DNA of 38,721 bases from an uncultured Chromatiaceae bacterium (GCA_945787735.1 CALZIQ010000019.1:1-38721), one strand, 5' to 3'; positions 9,518 through 20,928 are shown, numbered from the stretch's first letter. Made by a program: numbers and translations. The notes: generated from the sequence alone by a model not told the origin.

Positions 9518-10972
9518 TTATGCTTCTTTTGATGGCGCTTCGTGCATGTCACCGACGCGAACAATCTTGAGAGCATTGGTACCACCCATTTCTCCCATCA
9601 AATCCCCCTTGGTAATAATCACCAAGTCACCATTGCGCACTGCGCCACGACGCATCAACTCGTCCACCGCCTCTCTATTGACCGTGGCATGATCGGTGGT
9701 CGAATTAGTAAAACTAACCGGGCAAACACCGCGGTACAAGGTCACCTTGCGGCGGGTTTCCACATGTGGTGTCAACGCGTAGATTGGGATACCAGAACTG
9801 ATGCGCGACATCCATAAGGGAGTTGCACCTGACTCAGTCAAGCAAGCAATCGCCTTCACACCCAGATGATTGGCAGTATACATGGCCGACATGGCAATCG
9901 CCTCGTCGACCCGACTAAAACGGGTATTGATGCGATGATCTGACGAACTGGCCAGTTCTTCCTTTTCTGCGCTGATACAGATGCGCCCCATCGCCGTTAC
10001 GGCTTTGGCAGGATACTTACCCGCAGCCGTCTCAGCCGAAAGCATAACGGCATCGGTACCATCCAGTACGGCATTGGCCACATCAAACACTTCGGCACGG
10101 GTTGGGATAGGATTCTCGATCATGCTTTCCATCATCTGGGTCGCCGTGATCACAACACGATTCATCGCTCTAGCCATCTTGATCAGGCGCTTTTGCACTG
10201 CGGGTAATTCCGCATCACCGATCTCAACACCCAGGTCACCACGGGCAATCATAATGACATCGGAGGCGGCAATAATTTCTTCCGCATCATCAACCGCTTC
10301 TGCACGTTCGATTTTGGCGACAATGCCGCCATGCCCACCCGCTTCGCGCAGTAGCTCACGTGCCAGATGCACATCGTCGGCTTTGCGAGGGAATGAAATC
10401 GCGACATAGTCAGCCTGCATATTCGCCGCTGTAACAATGTCGACCCTGTCCTTCTCAGTCAGAGCCGCAGCTGAAAGTCCGCCGCCCATACGGTTGATGC
10501 CTTTATTGTTGGATAAGACCCCACCCACCTGAACCTTACAGACAATCTCTTGCCCGGAGACTTCCTCAACCCATAAGACAATTCTACCGTCGTCGAGTAA
10601 TAAGGTGTCACCACGGTTCACATCGTTCGGCAAATCCTTGTATGCAATGCCGACTCTTTCCTGGTCGCCATCTTCCATACCACAAGCCGCATCAAGACTA
10701 AAACGGTCCCCTTCGGCCAGAATGATCTTTCCATCTTTGAATCGATCGATACGAATCTTCGGACCTTGCAGGTCAGCCAACACTCCCACCTGACGTCCAT
10801 GCGCCCGAGCACGGTTGCGAACCGCTTCTGCCCGTCTGATGTGGTCCTCAGCAGAACCATGAGAGAAATTTGCGCGCACCACGTCTACGCCGGCCTGAAT
10901 CAGCTCATCCAGGACTTTAGGATCATCTGTCGCCGGTCCAAGGGTGGCAACAATCTTTGTGCGTCTAAACAT
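9518..10972 (-). CDS. pyk: Pyruvate kinase
   Basis: Converts phosphoenolpyruvate and ADP to pyruvate and ATP. The 484 residues start with [13 protein letters not shown], then [10 protein letters not shown] (substrate and K+ site), GPKIRIDRF, the catalytic-Lys strand [22 protein letters not shown], and the active-site helix [27 protein letters not shown] with [17 protein letters not shown]. The C-terminal domain is complete. In the cluster it lies between pgk and fba, so its transcription should follow that of the Calvin-cycle enzymes. The ATG at 10972 has only a weak AGGTAA upstream, but the conserved N-terminus begins at residue 3. Confidence 0.96.
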   Translation of the reverse strand: MFRRTKIVATLGPATDDPKVLDELIQAGVDVVRANFSHGSAEDHIRRAEAVRNRARAHGRQVGVLADLQGPKIRIDRFKDGKIILAEGDRFSLDAACGMEDGDQERVGIAYKDLPNDVNRGDTLLLDDGRIVLWVEEVSGQEIVCKVQVGGVLSNNKGINRMGGGLSAAALTEKDRVDIVTAANMQADYVAISFPRKADDVHLARELLREAGGHGGIVAKIERAEAVDDAEEIIAASDVIMIARGDLGVEIGDAELPAVQKRLIKMARAMNRVVITATQMMESMIENPIPTRAEVFDVANAVLDGTDAVMLSAETAAGKYPAKAVTAMGRICISAEKEELASSSDHRINTRFSRVDEAIAMSAMYTANHLGVKAIACLTESGATPLWMSRISSGIPIYALTPHVETRRKVTLYRGVCPVSFTNSTTDHATVNREAVDELMRRGAVRNGDLVIITKGDLMGEMGGTNALKIVRVGDMHEAPSKEA

Positions 10973-11021
10973 ATATGTGGTTTATTACCTAATCGTTATT
11001 GTCGTTTTCTAAAAGCAATCA

Positions 11022-11037
11022 CGGGGCAAATACCCCG
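11022..11037. other. Short hairpin between pgk and pyk
   Basis: CGGGG and CCCCG are separated by six bases in the 82-bp pgk-pyk gap. There is no clear T run, so it is at most an RNA processing or attenuation hairpin. Confidence 0.35.
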
Positions 11038-11054
11038 GTAAACATATTGTATTC

Positions 11055-12233
11055 TTACTTGGCAGCGCGTTCTTCAAGAATCGCAACAGCAGGCAGCTTC
11101 TTGCCTTCCAGAAACTCCAGAAAAGCACCGCCGCCAGTCGAAATATACGACACTTTATCAGCGATATTATATTTATCAACCGCCGCAAGCGTATCACCGC
11201 CACCCGCGATAGAGAAAGCCGGTGAATCCGCAATCGCCATCGACAAGGCCTTTGTGCCTTCACCGAATTGATCAAACTCAAACACGCCAACAGGACCATT
11301 CCAGACAATAGTGCCGGCAGATTTCAACACCTCAGCCAACGCCGCAGCACTGTCAGGACCAATATCAAAAATCATGTCGTCATCCGCCACATCAGCAACA
11401 GATTTCAGTGTGGCTTCTGCGGTTTCAGAAAATTCTTTGCCACACACTACGTCAGTTGGGACTGGAATATCTCCACCTCGCGACTTTGCATCGGCAGTTA
11501 GCTTGTCACATGTCCCAATCAAATCAGCTTCATAGAGGGACTTACCTACATTATGACCCGCGGCCGCGATGAAGGTATTGGCAATACCACCGCCCACAAT
11601 CAGCTGATCTACGACTTTCGACAATGACTCAAGCACAGTCAGCTTGGTTGACACCTTGGAACCTCCAACGATTGCAACCAAGGGACGGGCCGGCTTATCC
11701 AGGGCTTTGCCCAGCGCATCCAGCTCAGCTGCCAGCAGCGGGCCAGCACAAGCAGTCGGGGCATATTTGGCTACGCCGTGGGTTGAACCTTGGGCACGGT
11801 GAGCAGTACCAAAAGCATCCATCACAAACACATCGCACAGCGCTGCGTATTGCTTGGCCAGCACGTCGTCGTTTTTCATTTCACCGACGTTGAACCGAAC
11901 ATTTTCCAGAATGGCAACTTCACCGCCAGCCAGCTCAACGCCACCCAAGTAGTCTTTAACCAACTTCACCGGCTTCCCCAGCAGATTGCTCATGTGTTCT
12001 GCTACAGGCGCGAGTGAGAATTCTTCTGCGTACTCGCCTTCGGAAGGGCGACCCAAGTGGGACATAATCATTACCTGAGCGCCAGCTTCGAGCGCTTTTT
12101 GAATGGTTGGCAGTGAAGCGCGGATACGCGCATCAGAAGTCACTTTACCGTTTTTAACCGGCACGTTCAGATCTTGACGTATCAGTACGCGCTTTCCAGC
12201 CAGGTCAAGGTCAGTCATCTTGATTACAGACAT
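11055..12233 (-). CDS. pgk: Phosphoglycerate kinase
   Basis: Transfers phosphate between ATP and 3-phosphoglycerate, in the ATP-consuming direction during carbon fixation. From the chosen start it is 392 residues: [12 protein letters not shown] (substrate site), [38 protein letters not shown], the hinge region [23 protein letters not shown], and the nucleotide site [12 protein letters not shown] with [14 protein letters not shown] near the end. I chose ATG at 12233 because AGGAGAT lies 6 bases upstream and homologues begin there; the open frame continues to 12320 but that extension is not conserved family sequence. It lies downstream of gap on the same strand. Confidence 0.95.
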   Translation of the reverse strand: MSVIKMTDLDLAGKRVLIRQDLNVPVKNGKVTSDARIRASLPTIQKALEAGAQVMIMSHLGRPSEGEYAEEFSLAPVAEHMSNLLGKPVKLVKDYLGGVELAGGEVAILENVRFNVGEMKNDDVLAKQYAALCDVFVMDAFGTAHRAQGSTHGVAKYAPTACAGPLLAAELDALGKALDKPARPLVAIVGGSKVSTKLTVLESLSKVVDQLIVGGGIANTFIAAAGHNVGKSLYEADLIGTCDKLTADAKSRGGDIPVPTDVVCGKEFSETAEATLKSVADVADDDMIFDIGPDSAAALAEVLKSAGTIVWNGPVGVFEFDQFGEGTKALSMAIADSPAFSIAGGGDTLAAVDKYNIADKVSYISTGGGAFLEFLEGKKLPAVAILEERAAK

Positions 12234-12313
12234 GATTACATCTCCTGATGTTTTTTTGAAAGAAATTTGGTCAAGGTAATCCTTCAGCAAATCTCTCCCT
12301 GTGTTAAAGAGAG

Positions 12314-12341
12314 AAGGCATGGGAGCAAACTCCCATGCCTT
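12314..12341 (-). terminator. Hairpin downstream of gap
   Basis: A perfect 12-bp stem (AAGGCATGGGAG / CTCCCATGCCTT) with a 4-base loop lies just past the gap stop codon on the minus strand, followed by CTCTCT rather than a pure T run. It may partly terminate or stabilise the gap transcript, lowering pgk-pyk-fba expression relative to tkt-gap. Confidence 0.65.
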
Positions 12342-12351
12342 TTACTAGATT

Positions 12352-13418
<1,067 letters not shown>

Positions 13419-13431
13419 TAATAATTGTTAT

Positions 13432-15426
13432 TTAGAGTACGTCTTCTACTGCAGCGACAACGTTCTCTACTGTGAAGCCAAACAGCTTGAACAGCTCACC
13501 CGCTGGCGCCGATTCACCATAGCGATCCAGACCAATAACCTTGCCGTTCAGACCTGCATATTTGTACCAGGATGCAGTCACACCGGCCTCAACCACGACA
13601 CGGGCAGTAATAGAAGCAGGAATGACAGACTCACGGTAGGCGTCGTCTTGTGCTTCAAACACGTCAACCGCAGGCAAGGACACAACACGTACCTGCTTGC
13701 CTTTGCCGGCCAGTTCTTCAGCCGCACCCATAGCCAGAGCAACCTCTGAACCGGTGGCGATGATGATGGCGTCCGGAGTGCCGGACGTATCACGCAGGAT
13801 GTAACCACCTTTAGCGATCGCGGCAATCTGCTCATCAGAACGTGACTGATGCGCCAGACCTTGGCGAGTAAATATCAAGCAGCTAGGACCTTCTTTCTTC
13901 TCAACAGCAGCCTTCCAAGCAACCGCAGTCTCAACCGCATCACAAGGACGCCAAACAGACATATTCGGAATCATGCGCAGCGTTGCAGTTTGTTCAACCG
14001 GCTGATGAGTCGGACCATCTTCTCCCAGGCCAATAGAATCATGAGTGTATACAAAGATAGAACGCTGCTTCATTAACGCCGCCATACGCAGAGCGTTACG
14101 GGCGTACTCAGAGAACATTAGGAAGGTGCCACCGAAGGGAATAAAACCACCATGCAGGGCAACACCGTTCATAATGGCAGACATACCAAACTCACGCACA
14201 CCGTATGACAGATAGTTTCCGTCAGTAACCGTGTTGGTGATGCTGACTGCATCGGGCCATGAAGTCAGGTTAGATGGTGTCAGGTCAGCAGACCCACCCA
14301 GGAACTCTGGCAGAGCAGCAGCATAACCGGTAATAGCGTTTTGAGATGCCTTACGCGTCGCCGGGCTTTCAGCCTTTTCATTCACAGAAGCAATAAAGTC
14401 AGCGGCAAACTGATCCCAGTTGGCAGGCAGCTCACCGGCCGTACGACGCTCAAATTCCGCAGCAAGATCTGGATGCGCCGCTTTATAGGCAGCAAACTTT
14501 TCGTTCCAGGCTGCTTCTGCAGCAGCGCCTTTATCTTTGGCAGACCAACCCGCGTAGATTTCATCCGGCACTTCAAATGGGGCATGCGGCCAACCCAGGT
14601 TTTCACGGGTGGCAGCGATTTCATCAGCACCCAGCGGCGCGCCGTGACAGTCATGGCTGCCACACAGGTTTGGAGAACCATAACCGATCACAGTCTTGGT
14701 ACAGACCAGAGTCGGCTTGTCATTAACAGACTTGGCATCACGAATGGCCGCGGCAATCGCATCGGCATTATGGCCATCAACGTCACGAATCACATGCCAG
14801 CCATAGGCTTCGAAACGCTTAGGCGTGTCATCAGTAAACCAGTTGTCTACGTGACCATCAATAGAGATTCCGTTGTCATCCCAGAAAGCCACCAGTTTGC
14901 CCAGACCCAGGGTACCGGCAAAGGCACAAGCTTCGTGAGAGATACCTTCCATCATGCAACCGTCACCCATAAATACATAGGTGTAATGGTCAACAATATG
15001 GTGACCATCGCGGTTGAACTGACCCGCCAGGGTACGCTCGGCCAGCGCCATGCCTACACCATTGGTAATACCTTGACCCAGAGGACCCGTCGTAGTCTCG
15101 ATGCCAGGCGCATAACCATATTCAGGATGGCCAGGCGTTTTGGAGTGCAGCTGACGGAACTGTTTCAGATCGTCGATAGAAAGCTCGTAGCCGGTCAGGT
15201 GCAACAAAGAATAGATCAGCATCGAGCCATGACCGTTTGACAAGACAAACCGGTCACGGTTAACCCAGTCCGGGTTGGCAGGATTGTGGTGCATGTGATC
15301 ATTCCACAATACTTCGGCTATGTCCGCCATTCCCATTGGTGCACCAGGATGGCCTGAATTCGCTTTTTGAACCGCGTCCATGCTTAAGGCACGGATTGCA
15401 TTCGCTAGATCTTTGCGAGAGGGCAT
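13432..15426 (-). CDS. tkt: Transketolase
   Basis: A thiamine-diphosphate enzyme moving two-carbon units between sugar phosphates in the Calvin and pentose-phosphate pathways. The 664 residues are full length. Motifs: [19 protein letters not shown] at the N-terminus, [14 protein letters not shown], the thiamine-diphosphate/metal motif [18 protein letters not shown] with [11 protein letters not shown], the second-domain catalytic Glu in [14 protein letters not shown], and [28 protein letters not shown] lies upstream of the ATG. It is the first gene of the tkt-gap-pgk-pyk-fba cluster and divergent from metK, an arrangement seen in autotrophic gammaproteobacteria. No RuBisCO or phosphoribulokinase gene is in this window. 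Confidence 0.96.
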   Translation of the reverse strand: MPSRKDLANAIRALSMDAVQKANSGHPGAPMGMADIAEVLWNDHMHHNPANPDWVNRDRFVLSNGHGSMLIYSLLHLTGYELSIDDLKQFRQLHSKTPGHPEYGYAPGIETTTGPLGQGITNGVGMALAERTLAGQFNRDGHHIVDHYTYVFMGDGCMMEGISHEACAFAGTLGLGKLVAFWDDNGISIDGHVDNWFTDDTPKRFEAYGWHVIRDVDGHNADAIAAAIRDAKSVNDKPTLVCTKTVIGYGSPNLCGSHDCHGAPLGADEIAATRENLGWPHAPFEVPDEIYAGWSAKDKGAAAEAAWNEKFAAYKAAHPDLAAEFERRTAGELPANWDQFAADFIASVNEKAESPATRKASQNAITGYAAALPEFLGGSADLTPSNLTSWPDAVSITNTVTDGNYLSYGVREFGMSAIMNGVALHGGFIPFGGTFLMFSEYARNALRMAALMKQRSIFVYTHDSIGLGEDGPTHQPVEQTATLRMIPNMSVWRPCDAVETAVAWKAAVEKKEGPSCLIFTRQGLAHQSRSDEQIAAIAKGGYILRDTSGTPDAIIIATGSEVALAMGAAEELAGKGKQVRVVSLPAVDVFEAQDDAYRESVIPASITARVVVEAGVTASWYKYAGLNGKVIGLDRYGESAPAGELFKLFGFTVENVVAAVEDVL

Positions 15427-15535
15427 AAAACTCTCCTCAACTTTTTTAAGTGAACGGAAAAAATGAATAAAAACAAAACCTTAAATCAGCAAACCCGTGA
15501 CCGCCTGAACCTTGCCTCGAGCTGGAAAGCGGGCA

Positions 15536-15562
15536 ATCTTAGCACAAAACACCCGCGGTCAA
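15536..15562 (-). promoter_or_regulatory. Candidate sigma-70 promoter of the tkt cluster
   Basis: On the minus strand TTGACC is followed after 15 bases by an extended -10 (TGC TAAGAT). It lies about 110 bp upstream of the tkt ATG. The spacing is slightly short, which the TG extension may offset. The rest of the roughly 460-bp gap between tkt and metK shows no convincing gene. Confidence 0.45.
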
Positions 15563-15797
15563 CACGTCAAGCAGCAAAAGATACTTATCCACTATAAAAA
15601 TCAATTAGTTACTATTCAGGCAAGATGGCAATCGTATGTTTATTATTTTGCAGCCATGTTAAATCGCCACATTGTGATTATTGTACGGGCAATCTTGAGC
15701 AACATGTGGCTGGCGGCCACCTACAATTACAAGGGGTATTCTGCTCCACTTCGCCCCATCCAGCAATAGCCATTTTCCAATTCTAGCAGGGAGGGGT

Positions 15798-15826
15798 TTT
15801 ACCGATACGGCCTTTCGCTATAGAAT
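15798..15826 (+). promoter_or_regulatory. Candidate sigma-70 promoter of metK
   Basis: TTTACC (15798-15803), a 17-base spacer, and TAGAAT (15821-15826) precede the metK ATG by about 58 bp. The start site would lie near 15833, supporting initiation at 15885 rather than at the upstream in-frame ATG at 15825. Confidence 0.5.
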
Positions 15827-15884
15827 GTGCCGTCAGTTTAGGGCAGATCATTCGATACACAAGCATTTTGGAGCAAAACTAATA

Positions 15885-17045
15885 ATGTCCAATAGCCACT
15901 TATTTACATCAGAGTCAGTTTCTGAAGGTCATCCAGACAAGGTCGCCGACCAAATCTCTGATGCCGTTCTCGATGCCATCCTAGAGCAGGATGCCAAGGC
16001 GCGTGTCGCCTGTGAAACCATGGTCAATACAGGCATGGTCATCCTGTCAGGTGAAATCACCACCTCGGCCTGGGTCGATATGCAGGACATCGTTCGTAAC
16101 ACAGTCAAGAACATCGGGTATAACAGCTCAGATATGGGTTTTGACTGGGAGTCATGCGCGGTTATTACCTCTATTGATAAGCAATCTGCCGATATCGCCC
16201 AAGGGGTGGACGAATTTGAAGACCACGAACAAGGTGCCGGCGACCAGGGCCTGATGTTTGGTTATGCCAGCAATGAGACCGACGTGCTCATGCCCGCCCC
16301 CATCACTTATGCCCACCTCTTGGTTAAACGCCAGGCCGAAGTGCGCAAAAATGGCACCCTGCCCTGGTTGCGCCCGGATGCTAAGAGCCAGGTCACCTTT
16401 CGTTACGAAGACCACAAACCCGTCGGCATCGAAGCCGTGGTACTGTCCACTCAACACGACGATGACATAGCCACTGAAACACTGCGAGAAGCAGTAATGG
16501 ACGAAATCATCAAACCTATATTGCCGACCGAATGGCTCAGCGCCGAGACCCAGTTCCACATCAATCCAACCGGTCGTTTTGTTATCGGTGGACCCGTGGG
16601 CGACTGCGGCCTAACCGGACGTAAGATTATTGTCGACACCTATGGCGGCATGGCGCGTCACGGCGGCGGTGCTTTCTCGGGTAAGGATCCTTCCAAAGTC
16701 GACCGTTCGGCTGCCTACGCAGGTCGTTATGTGGCCAAAAACATCGTCGCTGCGGGCCTAGCCGAGCGTTGCGAGATCCAGGTTTCCTATGCCATTGGCG
16801 TGGCTGAACCCACCTCTATTTCTGTAGAGACCTTCGGCACTGGCAAGATCGACGATGCCCGCATCATCGAACTGGTACGCGAGCATTTCGACCTGCGCCC
16901 CAAAGGCCTGATCGCTATGCTGGATCTGTTGCGTCCAATTTACCGCGCCACGGCGGCCTATGGTCACTTTGGTCGCGAAGAAGAAAACTTCCCATGGGAG
17001 CGCACTGATAAGGCTGATGCACTGCGTGATGCAGCCGGCATTTAA
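15885..17045 (+). CDS. metK: S-adenosylmethionine synthetase
   Basis: Makes S-adenosylmethionine from methionine and ATP. It has 386 residues from ATG 15885, close to the usual 384. Motifs: [24 protein letters not shown] (ATP and metal site), the hexapeptide region [12 protein letters not shown], and the phosphate loop [23 protein letters not shown]; the C-terminus is normal. An open frame extends to 15825, but the upstream 20 residues are not family-like, and GGAG lies 11 bases before 15885. It leads the metK-ahcY-metF run, which builds the activated methyl group, clears S-adenosylhomocysteine and supplies the methyl donor. Confidence 0.95.
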   Translation: MSNSHLFTSESVSEGHPDKVADQISDAVLDAILEQDAKARVACETMVNTGMVILSGEITTSAWVDMQDIVRNTVKNIGYNSSDMGFDWESCAVITSIDKQSADIAQGVDEFEDHEQGAGDQGLMFGYASNETDVLMPAPITYAHLLVKRQAEVRKNGTLPWLRPDAKSQVTFRYEDHKPVGIEAVVLSTQHDDDIATETLREAVMDEIIKPILPTEWLSAETQFHINPTGRFVIGGPVGDCGLTGRKIIVDTYGGMARHGGGAFSGKDPSKVDRSAAYAGRYVAKNIVAAGLAERCEIQVSYAIGVAEPTSISVETFGTGKIDDARIIELVREHFDLRPKGLIAMLDLLRPIYRATAAYGHFGREEENFPWERTDKADALRDAAGI

Positions 17046-17058
17046 TTAACCTCGAGAC

Positions 17059-17093
17059 TGTAGGCTGGGCTTCCCACGCAGGCTCAACCTACA
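17059..17093. repeat. TAGG-type imperfect inverted repeat after metK
   Basis: The arms TGTAGGCTGGGC (17059-17070) and GCTCAACCTACA (17082-17093) pair with one mismatch and one G-U. The sequence resembles the repeats at 18685-18740 and 27774-27840, suggesting a dispersed REP-like family. As RNA it could also serve as the metK 3' hairpin. Confidence 0.5.
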
Positions 17094-17159
17094 CATTAAA
17101 CTCTGCCAACAGAAAACCGATAACAAGATTCACGCATCTCCGCTAACGGATATGCACTC

Positions 17160-17252
17160 CCTCCCTCCGAGGAGCGCTGCGACAAATCCCCAGATTATAT
17201 TTGGAGAGATTTGCCAGGCTCGGAGAGAGGCTTCAACAACAACGGCGCTCGG
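17160..17252 (+). ncRNA. SAH riboswitch upstream of ahcY
   Basis: This leader matches the S-adenosylhomocysteine riboswitch. P1 is formed by CTCCGAG (17165-17171) with CTCGGAG (17218-17224), extended outward on both sides with one mismatch. The conserved GAGGAGCGCTGCGAC follows, then a P2 stem of CAAATC (17183-17188) with GATTTG, and GCCAGGCTCGG. The pseudoknot pairs GAGCGC (17172-17177) with GGCGCTC (17244-17250), ending about 20 bp before the ahcY ATG. The known family binds S-adenosylhomocysteine and switches on genes for its removal, which fits ahcY directly downstream. Assignment is from sequence motifs and pairing by eye. Confidence 0.9.
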
Positions 17253-17271
17253 TTAAATTTAGGAGACATTC

Positions 17272-18678
17272 ATGTCTGAATTTACCGATTATAAAGTTGC
17301 CGACATCTCACTGGCCGATTGGGGCCGCAAAGAAATGAACATCGCCGAGACCGAAATGCCCGGCCTGATGGCACTGCGTGAGAAATACGGCCAATCAAAA
17401 CCGCTTAAAGGCGCCCGCATCATGGGCAGCCTGCACATGACCATTCAAACCGCTGTATTAATCGAAACCCTGGCTGAACTGGGTGCCGAAGTACGCTGGG
17501 TATCGTGCAACATATTCTCAACTCAGGATCACGCTGCCGCCGCGATTGCCGCTGCGGGTATCCCTGTGTTCGCCTGGAAAGGCGAGACCCTAGATGAATA
17601 CTGGTGGTGTACCGAGCAGGCCTTCAAATGGCCTGGTGGTCAAACAGCCAACATGATCCTGGATGACGGTGGCGATGCCACGCTGCTGGTTCATAAAGGT
17701 GTTGAATATGAAAAGGCCGGCGCTGTACCTGGCCCAGAGACCACAGACAACGAAGAAATGAAATGCGTTCTTGGTGTATTGGCTCGCGTCATGGAAGAAG
17801 ACCCACAATTCTGGACCAAGCATGCTAATGACATCCAGGGCGTTACCGAAGAGACCACCACCGGTGTTCACCGTCTGTATGAGATGGTTGAAAAGGGTGA
17901 ACTATTGTTCCCTGGCATGAACGTGAATGACTCTGTCACTAAGTCCAAGTTCGACAACCTCTATGGCTGTCGTGAGTCTCTGGTTGACGGCATCAAACGT
18001 GCCACTGACGTGATGATCGCCGGCAAGGTCGCCATCGTTTGTGGATACGGCGACGTAGGCAAAGGTTCTGCTCAGTCACTGAAAGGCCTGGGCGCCACAG
18101 TTATGATCACTGAAATCGACCCTATCTGTGCCTTGCAGGCAGCGATGGAAGGCTTCCGCGTTGTCACCATGGAGGATGCCGCCTCTATCGGTGATATCTT
18201 CGTCACTACTACCGGCAACAAAGACATCATCACCCATGACCACATGGTGCAAATGAAGAACCAAGCCATCGTTTGTAACATCGGCCATTTCGATAACGAG
18301 ATCGATATCGCCGGCATGAAGAAATATGAGTGGGAAAACATCAAGCCACAGGTGGACCACATCATCCTGCCCAACGGTAATCGCATCATCATGCTGGCCG
18401 AAGGACGTCTGGTGAACCTGGGCTGCGCCACTGGCCATCCTAGCTTTGTCATGTCCAACTCCTTCACCAACCAGGTATTGGCCCAGATCGAGTTCTTCAC
18501 CAAGCGTGACCAATACGATATTGGCGTTTACATCCTGCCTAAGCACCTTGATGAAGAAGTTGCACGCCTACATTTGGACAAGATTGGCGCCAAGCTGACC
18601 ACTCTGAGCAAAGACCAAGCAGACTACATCGGTGTTCCCGTCGAAGGCCCTTACAAGCCTGAGCATTATCGGTATTAA
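17272..18678 (+). CDS. ahcY: Adenosylhomocysteinase
   Basis: Splits S-adenosylhomocysteine into adenosine and homocysteine, relieving product inhibition of methyltransferases. The 468 residues are in the long bacterial form. Motifs: [35 protein letters not shown], the NAD-binding motif [49 protein letters not shown], and the C-terminal Lys-Tyr tail PYKPEHYRY that completes the neighbouring subunit's NAD site. AGGAGA lies 5 bases before the ATG. The SAH riboswitch just upstream predicts induction when S-adenosylhomocysteine accumulates, probably together with metF. Confidence 0.97.
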   Translation: MSEFTDYKVADISLADWGRKEMNIAETEMPGLMALREKYGQSKPLKGARIMGSLHMTIQTAVLIETLAELGAEVRWVSCNIFSTQDHAAAAIAAAGIPVFAWKGETLDEYWWCTEQAFKWPGGQTANMILDDGGDATLLVHKGVEYEKAGAVPGPETTDNEEMKCVLGVLARVMEEDPQFWTKHANDIQGVTEETTTGVHRLYEMVEKGELLFPGMNVNDSVTKSKFDNLYGCRESLVDGIKRATDVMIAGKVAIVCGYGDVGKGSAQSLKGLGATVMITEIDPICALQAAMEGFRVVTMEDAASIGDIFVTTTGNKDIITHDHMVQMKNQAIVCNIGHFDNEIDIAGMKKYEWENIKPQVDHIILPNGNRIIMLAEGRLVNLGCATGHPSFVMSNSFTNQVLAQIEFFTKRDQYDIGVYILPKHLDEEVARLHLDKIGAKLTTLSKDQADYIGVPVEGPYKPEHYRY

Positions 18679-18684
18679 TTTTCA

Positions 18685-18740
18685 AATGTAGGGTGGGCAT
18701 TGCCCACCATTCGCGTGGCGGGCAATGCCCGCCCTACATT
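18685..18740. repeat. TAGGGTGGGC inverted repeat between ahcY and metF
   Basis: Two 24-bp arms (18685-18708 and 18717-18740) pair with one mismatch and one wobble around an 8-base centre; each arm is itself internally palindromic (GGGCATTGCCC). This is a REP/BIME-like intergenic repeat of a type common in gammaproteobacterial genomes. In the ahcY-metF transcript it would fold into a strong hairpin that could set relative expression or mRNA stability. Confidence 0.75.
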
Positions 18741-18759
18741 TTTTCAAGGATACCGAGAC

Positions 18760-19614
18760 ATGAACACGCAAAAGAAATTTGATAAATCCTTTAGCTGCGA
18801 GTTCTTCCCCCCCAAAACCGAAAAGGGCGCGGAGAACCTGCGCACCACACTGGCGGATCTGGCCACCTTAAACCCGGCCTATTTTTCTGTCACCTTTGGG
18901 GCAGGAGGCAGCACGCAGGAAGGCACTTACGACACAGTCAAAGAGATTCAGGATAAGGGCTACGCAGCTGCACCCCACCTCTCCTGCATTGGCACAACAC
19001 AAGCCAGCATTCGTGAACTGCTGAATAAATACATAGCCATCGGCGTCAACCGCATCGTTGCCCTGCGCGGCGACATGCCATCGGGCATGCGTGAGATGGG
19101 CGACTTCCGTCACGCCAACGAACTGGTGGAATTTATTCGGACTGAGACAGGCAATCACTTTCACATCGAAGTGGCTGCTTATCCAGAATTCCATCCACAA
19201 GCACCCAATGCGCAGAAAGACTTGGAAAACTTTGCCTGTAAGGTCAAGGCTGGCGCTAATGCTGCCATCACCCAGTATTTCTTCAACGCAGATGCCTACT
19301 TTAAGTTCATCGATGATTGCGAAAAATTAGGCGTTGACGCACCCATCGTGCCCGGCATTATGCCTATCACCAACTACAGTAACCTAAGGCGTTTCTCCGA
19401 TATGTGCGGTGCCGAAATCCCACGCTGGATTGCAAAACGTCTGGAAGCGTATGGTGATGATAAAGCGAGCATTCTCGCCTTTGGCGAAGAAGTAGTCACT
19501 GGGTTATGCCGCACTCTGTTAGATAATGGCGCGCCCGGACTGCATTTTTATACCATGAATCATGCTGGGCCAACCAAAACACTGTGGAATAGCCTTGAAC
19601 TCTCAAACCGCTAA
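18760..19614 (+). CDS. metF: Methylenetetrahydrofolate reductase
   Basis: Reduces 5,10-methylene-THF to 5-methyl-THF with FAD and NAD(P)H, giving the methyl group for homocysteine remethylation. It has 284 residues from ATG 18760. Signatures are CEFFPPKTEKGAENL with the catalytic Glu at the N-terminus, VTFGAGGSTQEGT, PHLSCIGTT, ALRGDMP, the FAD region EVAAYPEFHPQA, AITQYFFNADAYF, and PGIMPITNYSNLRRFSD; the C-terminus GAPGLHFYTMNHA is complete. AAGGA lies 9 bases before the chosen ATG, and an open frame back to 18700 would run into the inverted repeat. It probably shares the ahcY transcript. Confidence 0.95.
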   Translation: MNTQKKFDKSFSCEFFPPKTEKGAENLRTTLADLATLNPAYFSVTFGAGGSTQEGTYDTVKEIQDKGYAAAPHLSCIGTTQASIRELLNKYIAIGVNRIVALRGDMPSGMREMGDFRHANELVEFIRTETGNHFHIEVAAYPEFHPQAPNAQKDLENFACKVKAGANAAITQYFFNADAYFKFIDDCEKLGVDAPIVPGIMPITNYSNLRRFSDMCGAEIPRWIAKRLEAYGDDKASILAFGEEVVTGLCRTLLDNGAPGLHFYTMNHAGPTKTLWNSLELSNR

Positions 19615-19664
19615 ATAAATCTAAAAAGCCGGCTTCGGGGCACTGCAGCTCCACAGTTGGTAGT

Positions 19665-19698
19665 CATAAAGCGAACCTCGTCTGGGGTTCGCTTTATG
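19665..19698. terminator. Perfect 13-bp hairpin after metF
   Basis: CATAAAGCGAACC and GGTTCGCTTTATG pair perfectly around an 8-base loop, 50 bp past the metF stop and between convergent metF and sspB. There is no T run after the stem, so it may be a factor-aided or bidirectional stop, or a transcript-stabilising hairpin. Confidence 0.55.
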
Positions 19699-19743
19699 AT
19701 GCTCGAAAGCGCTCGGATCAGACACCTCTTTATTGATTACAAC

Positions 19744-19797
19744 CAAAGCACTAACAAAGCACTAACAAAGCACTAACAAAGCACTAACAAAGCACTG
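19744..19797. repeat. 11-bp tandem repeat, about 4.9 copies
   Basis: CAAAGCACTAA is repeated perfectly four times, followed by a fifth copy truncated to CAAAGCACTG. It lies in the intergenic space between convergent metF and sspB, where no gene is visible from 19615 to 19887. The period is not a multiple of three; copy number is likely to vary between strains. Confidence 0.95.
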
Positions 19798-19887
19798 TAA
19801 TGTTAAGGCGTTCAGGCTTTGTTATTTATTTTCTATTTGCCGAACAGCGGCGAGGATTAACCCGCTTCTCCATTTATCCAGAACTCA

Positions 19888-20292
19888 CTACTTCACTACG
19901 CGCAGATTTGGCCGCCCCTTACCGTTAGGCGCTGGCGGTTCATCATCCGGCGGCTCGGGGGAGCGTTCATTCTCAATAGACTCATCCTCATCCGAAAAGA
20001 CCATGCCGCGACCATTTTCTTTGGCATAAACTGCCAATACTGCCTGAGGCGGCACACTCACTTCCATGGAGACCCCGCTAAATCGGGCACTAAACATGAC
20101 CCAGTCATTTGTCAGCTCCAAACTCCGCACCGCCTTGGGGCTAATATTGAGAATGATGCGACCATCCTGAATATATTGTTCCGGCACGGTCACGTCAGGG
20201 GCTTCGGCATTGACTAAAAGATAAGGTGTCAGGTTATTCTCTACAATCCAGTCATAGATGGCCCGGATCAAATAAGGGCGGGATGAAATCAC
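19888..20292 (-). CDS. sspB: ClpXP adaptor / stringent starvation protein B
   Basis: An adaptor that hands ssrA-tagged proteins to ClpXP. It has 134 residues: a folded N-terminal substrate-binding domain (about 1-105, beginning SSRPYLIRAIYDWIVENNLTP), then an acidic Pro-rich linker, and the C-terminal tail RPNLRVVK. That tail is the conserved ClpX-docking XB motif, which makes the call secure. The start codon is GTG at 20292 with AAGGA 6 bases upstream. The gene follows sspA by 9 bp on the same strand, the usual sspAB order. Confidence 0.95.
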   Translation of the reverse strand: MISSRPYLIRAIYDWIVENNLTPYLLVNAEAPDVTVPEQYIQDGRIILNISPKAVRSLELTNDWVMFSARFSGVSMEVSVPPQAVLAVYAKENGRGMVFSDEDESIENERSPEPPDDEPPAPNGKGRPNLRVVK

Positions 20293-20301
20293 AATTAATC
20301 C

Positions 20302-20928
20302 TTAGTTTCTAATTTCGTGTTCAGCCCCTGTCAGGCTGGACTGAAAGGTCTCACGCTCAAATAAGCGCTCAGCATATTCCAACAAGGCCTTGGACTGGGG
20401 TGGTATCTCAATTTGATACATGGGTAAACGCCACAACAATGTCGCCAGAGTGCAGTCCACCAGACTGAACTCATCACTCATAAAAAACGGTTTTTGCTCA
20501 AAGATGGGAGCCACCGCCATCAGGCCATCTCGCAACACAATGCGGGCCTTGTCGGCCTTGCTGTTGTCCGTCCCTTTGAGGTCATCCAGCAGACTGAACC
20601 AGTCACGCTCAATCCGGTAAAGAAACAGGCGACTTTGCGCCTTGGAGACCGGATCAATCGGCATCAAGGGTGGATGTGGAAAGCGCTCATCCAGATATTC
20701 CATGATGATGCGTGAGTGGTATAACACTAAATCACGATCTACCAAGGTCGGCAGAGAGTTATACGGATTCAGATCGAGCAGGTCCTCAGGGAGATGGTGA
20801 TCATCGATACTGATCACTTCAGCGGTAATATTTTTTTCTGCCAGGACAATCCGGGCCCGGTGACTGTAAGGACAATTACTATCCGAATAAAGTATCATCA
20901 CCGGCCTTCTACCTGCAGATACTGCCAT
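20302..20928 (-). CDS. sspA: Stringent starvation protein A
   Basis: A glutathione-S-transferase-fold protein that binds RNA polymerase and alters transcription under starvation and acid stress; the SspA family lacks glutathione transferase activity. From the chosen start it has 208 residues. The thioredoxin-like domain begins ILYSDSNCPYSHRARIVLAEK, with NPYNSLPTLVDRDLVLYHSRIIMEYLDERFPHPPLMP, and is followed by a helical C-terminal domain. ATG 20928 is preceded by AGGGAG, and a sigma-70 promoter at 21017-21046 lies inside the longer open frame (to 21036), so the extension cannot be the main start. It heads the sspA-sspB operon. Confidence 0.94.
   Translation of the reverse strand: MAVSAGRRPVMILYSDSNCPYSHRARIVLAEKNITAEVISIDDHHLPEDLLDLNPYNSLPTLVDRDLVLYHSRIIMEYLDERFPHPPLMPIDPVSKAQSRLFLYRIERDWFSLLDDLKGTDNSKADKARIVLRDGLMAVAPIFEQKPFFMSDEFSLVDCTLATLLWRLPMYQIEIPPQSKALLEYAERLFERETFQSSLTGAEHEIRN

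Noticed and set aside
14341-15240. A 299-codon open frame opposite transketolase
   Set aside because: It lies wholly inside the intact tkt gene in the opposite strand and has no domain features.
15512-15769. An 85-codon open frame in the tkt-metK gap
   Set aside because: It overlaps the candidate tkt promoter, lacks a ribosome-binding site and shows no motif.
15825-17045. CRISPR, tRNA and rRNA signals across the window, and a SAM riboswitch before metK
   Set aside because: No spacer-repeat pattern other than the 11-bp tandem array, no cloverleaf with a CCA end, and no SAM-aptamer core before metK could be found by eye.
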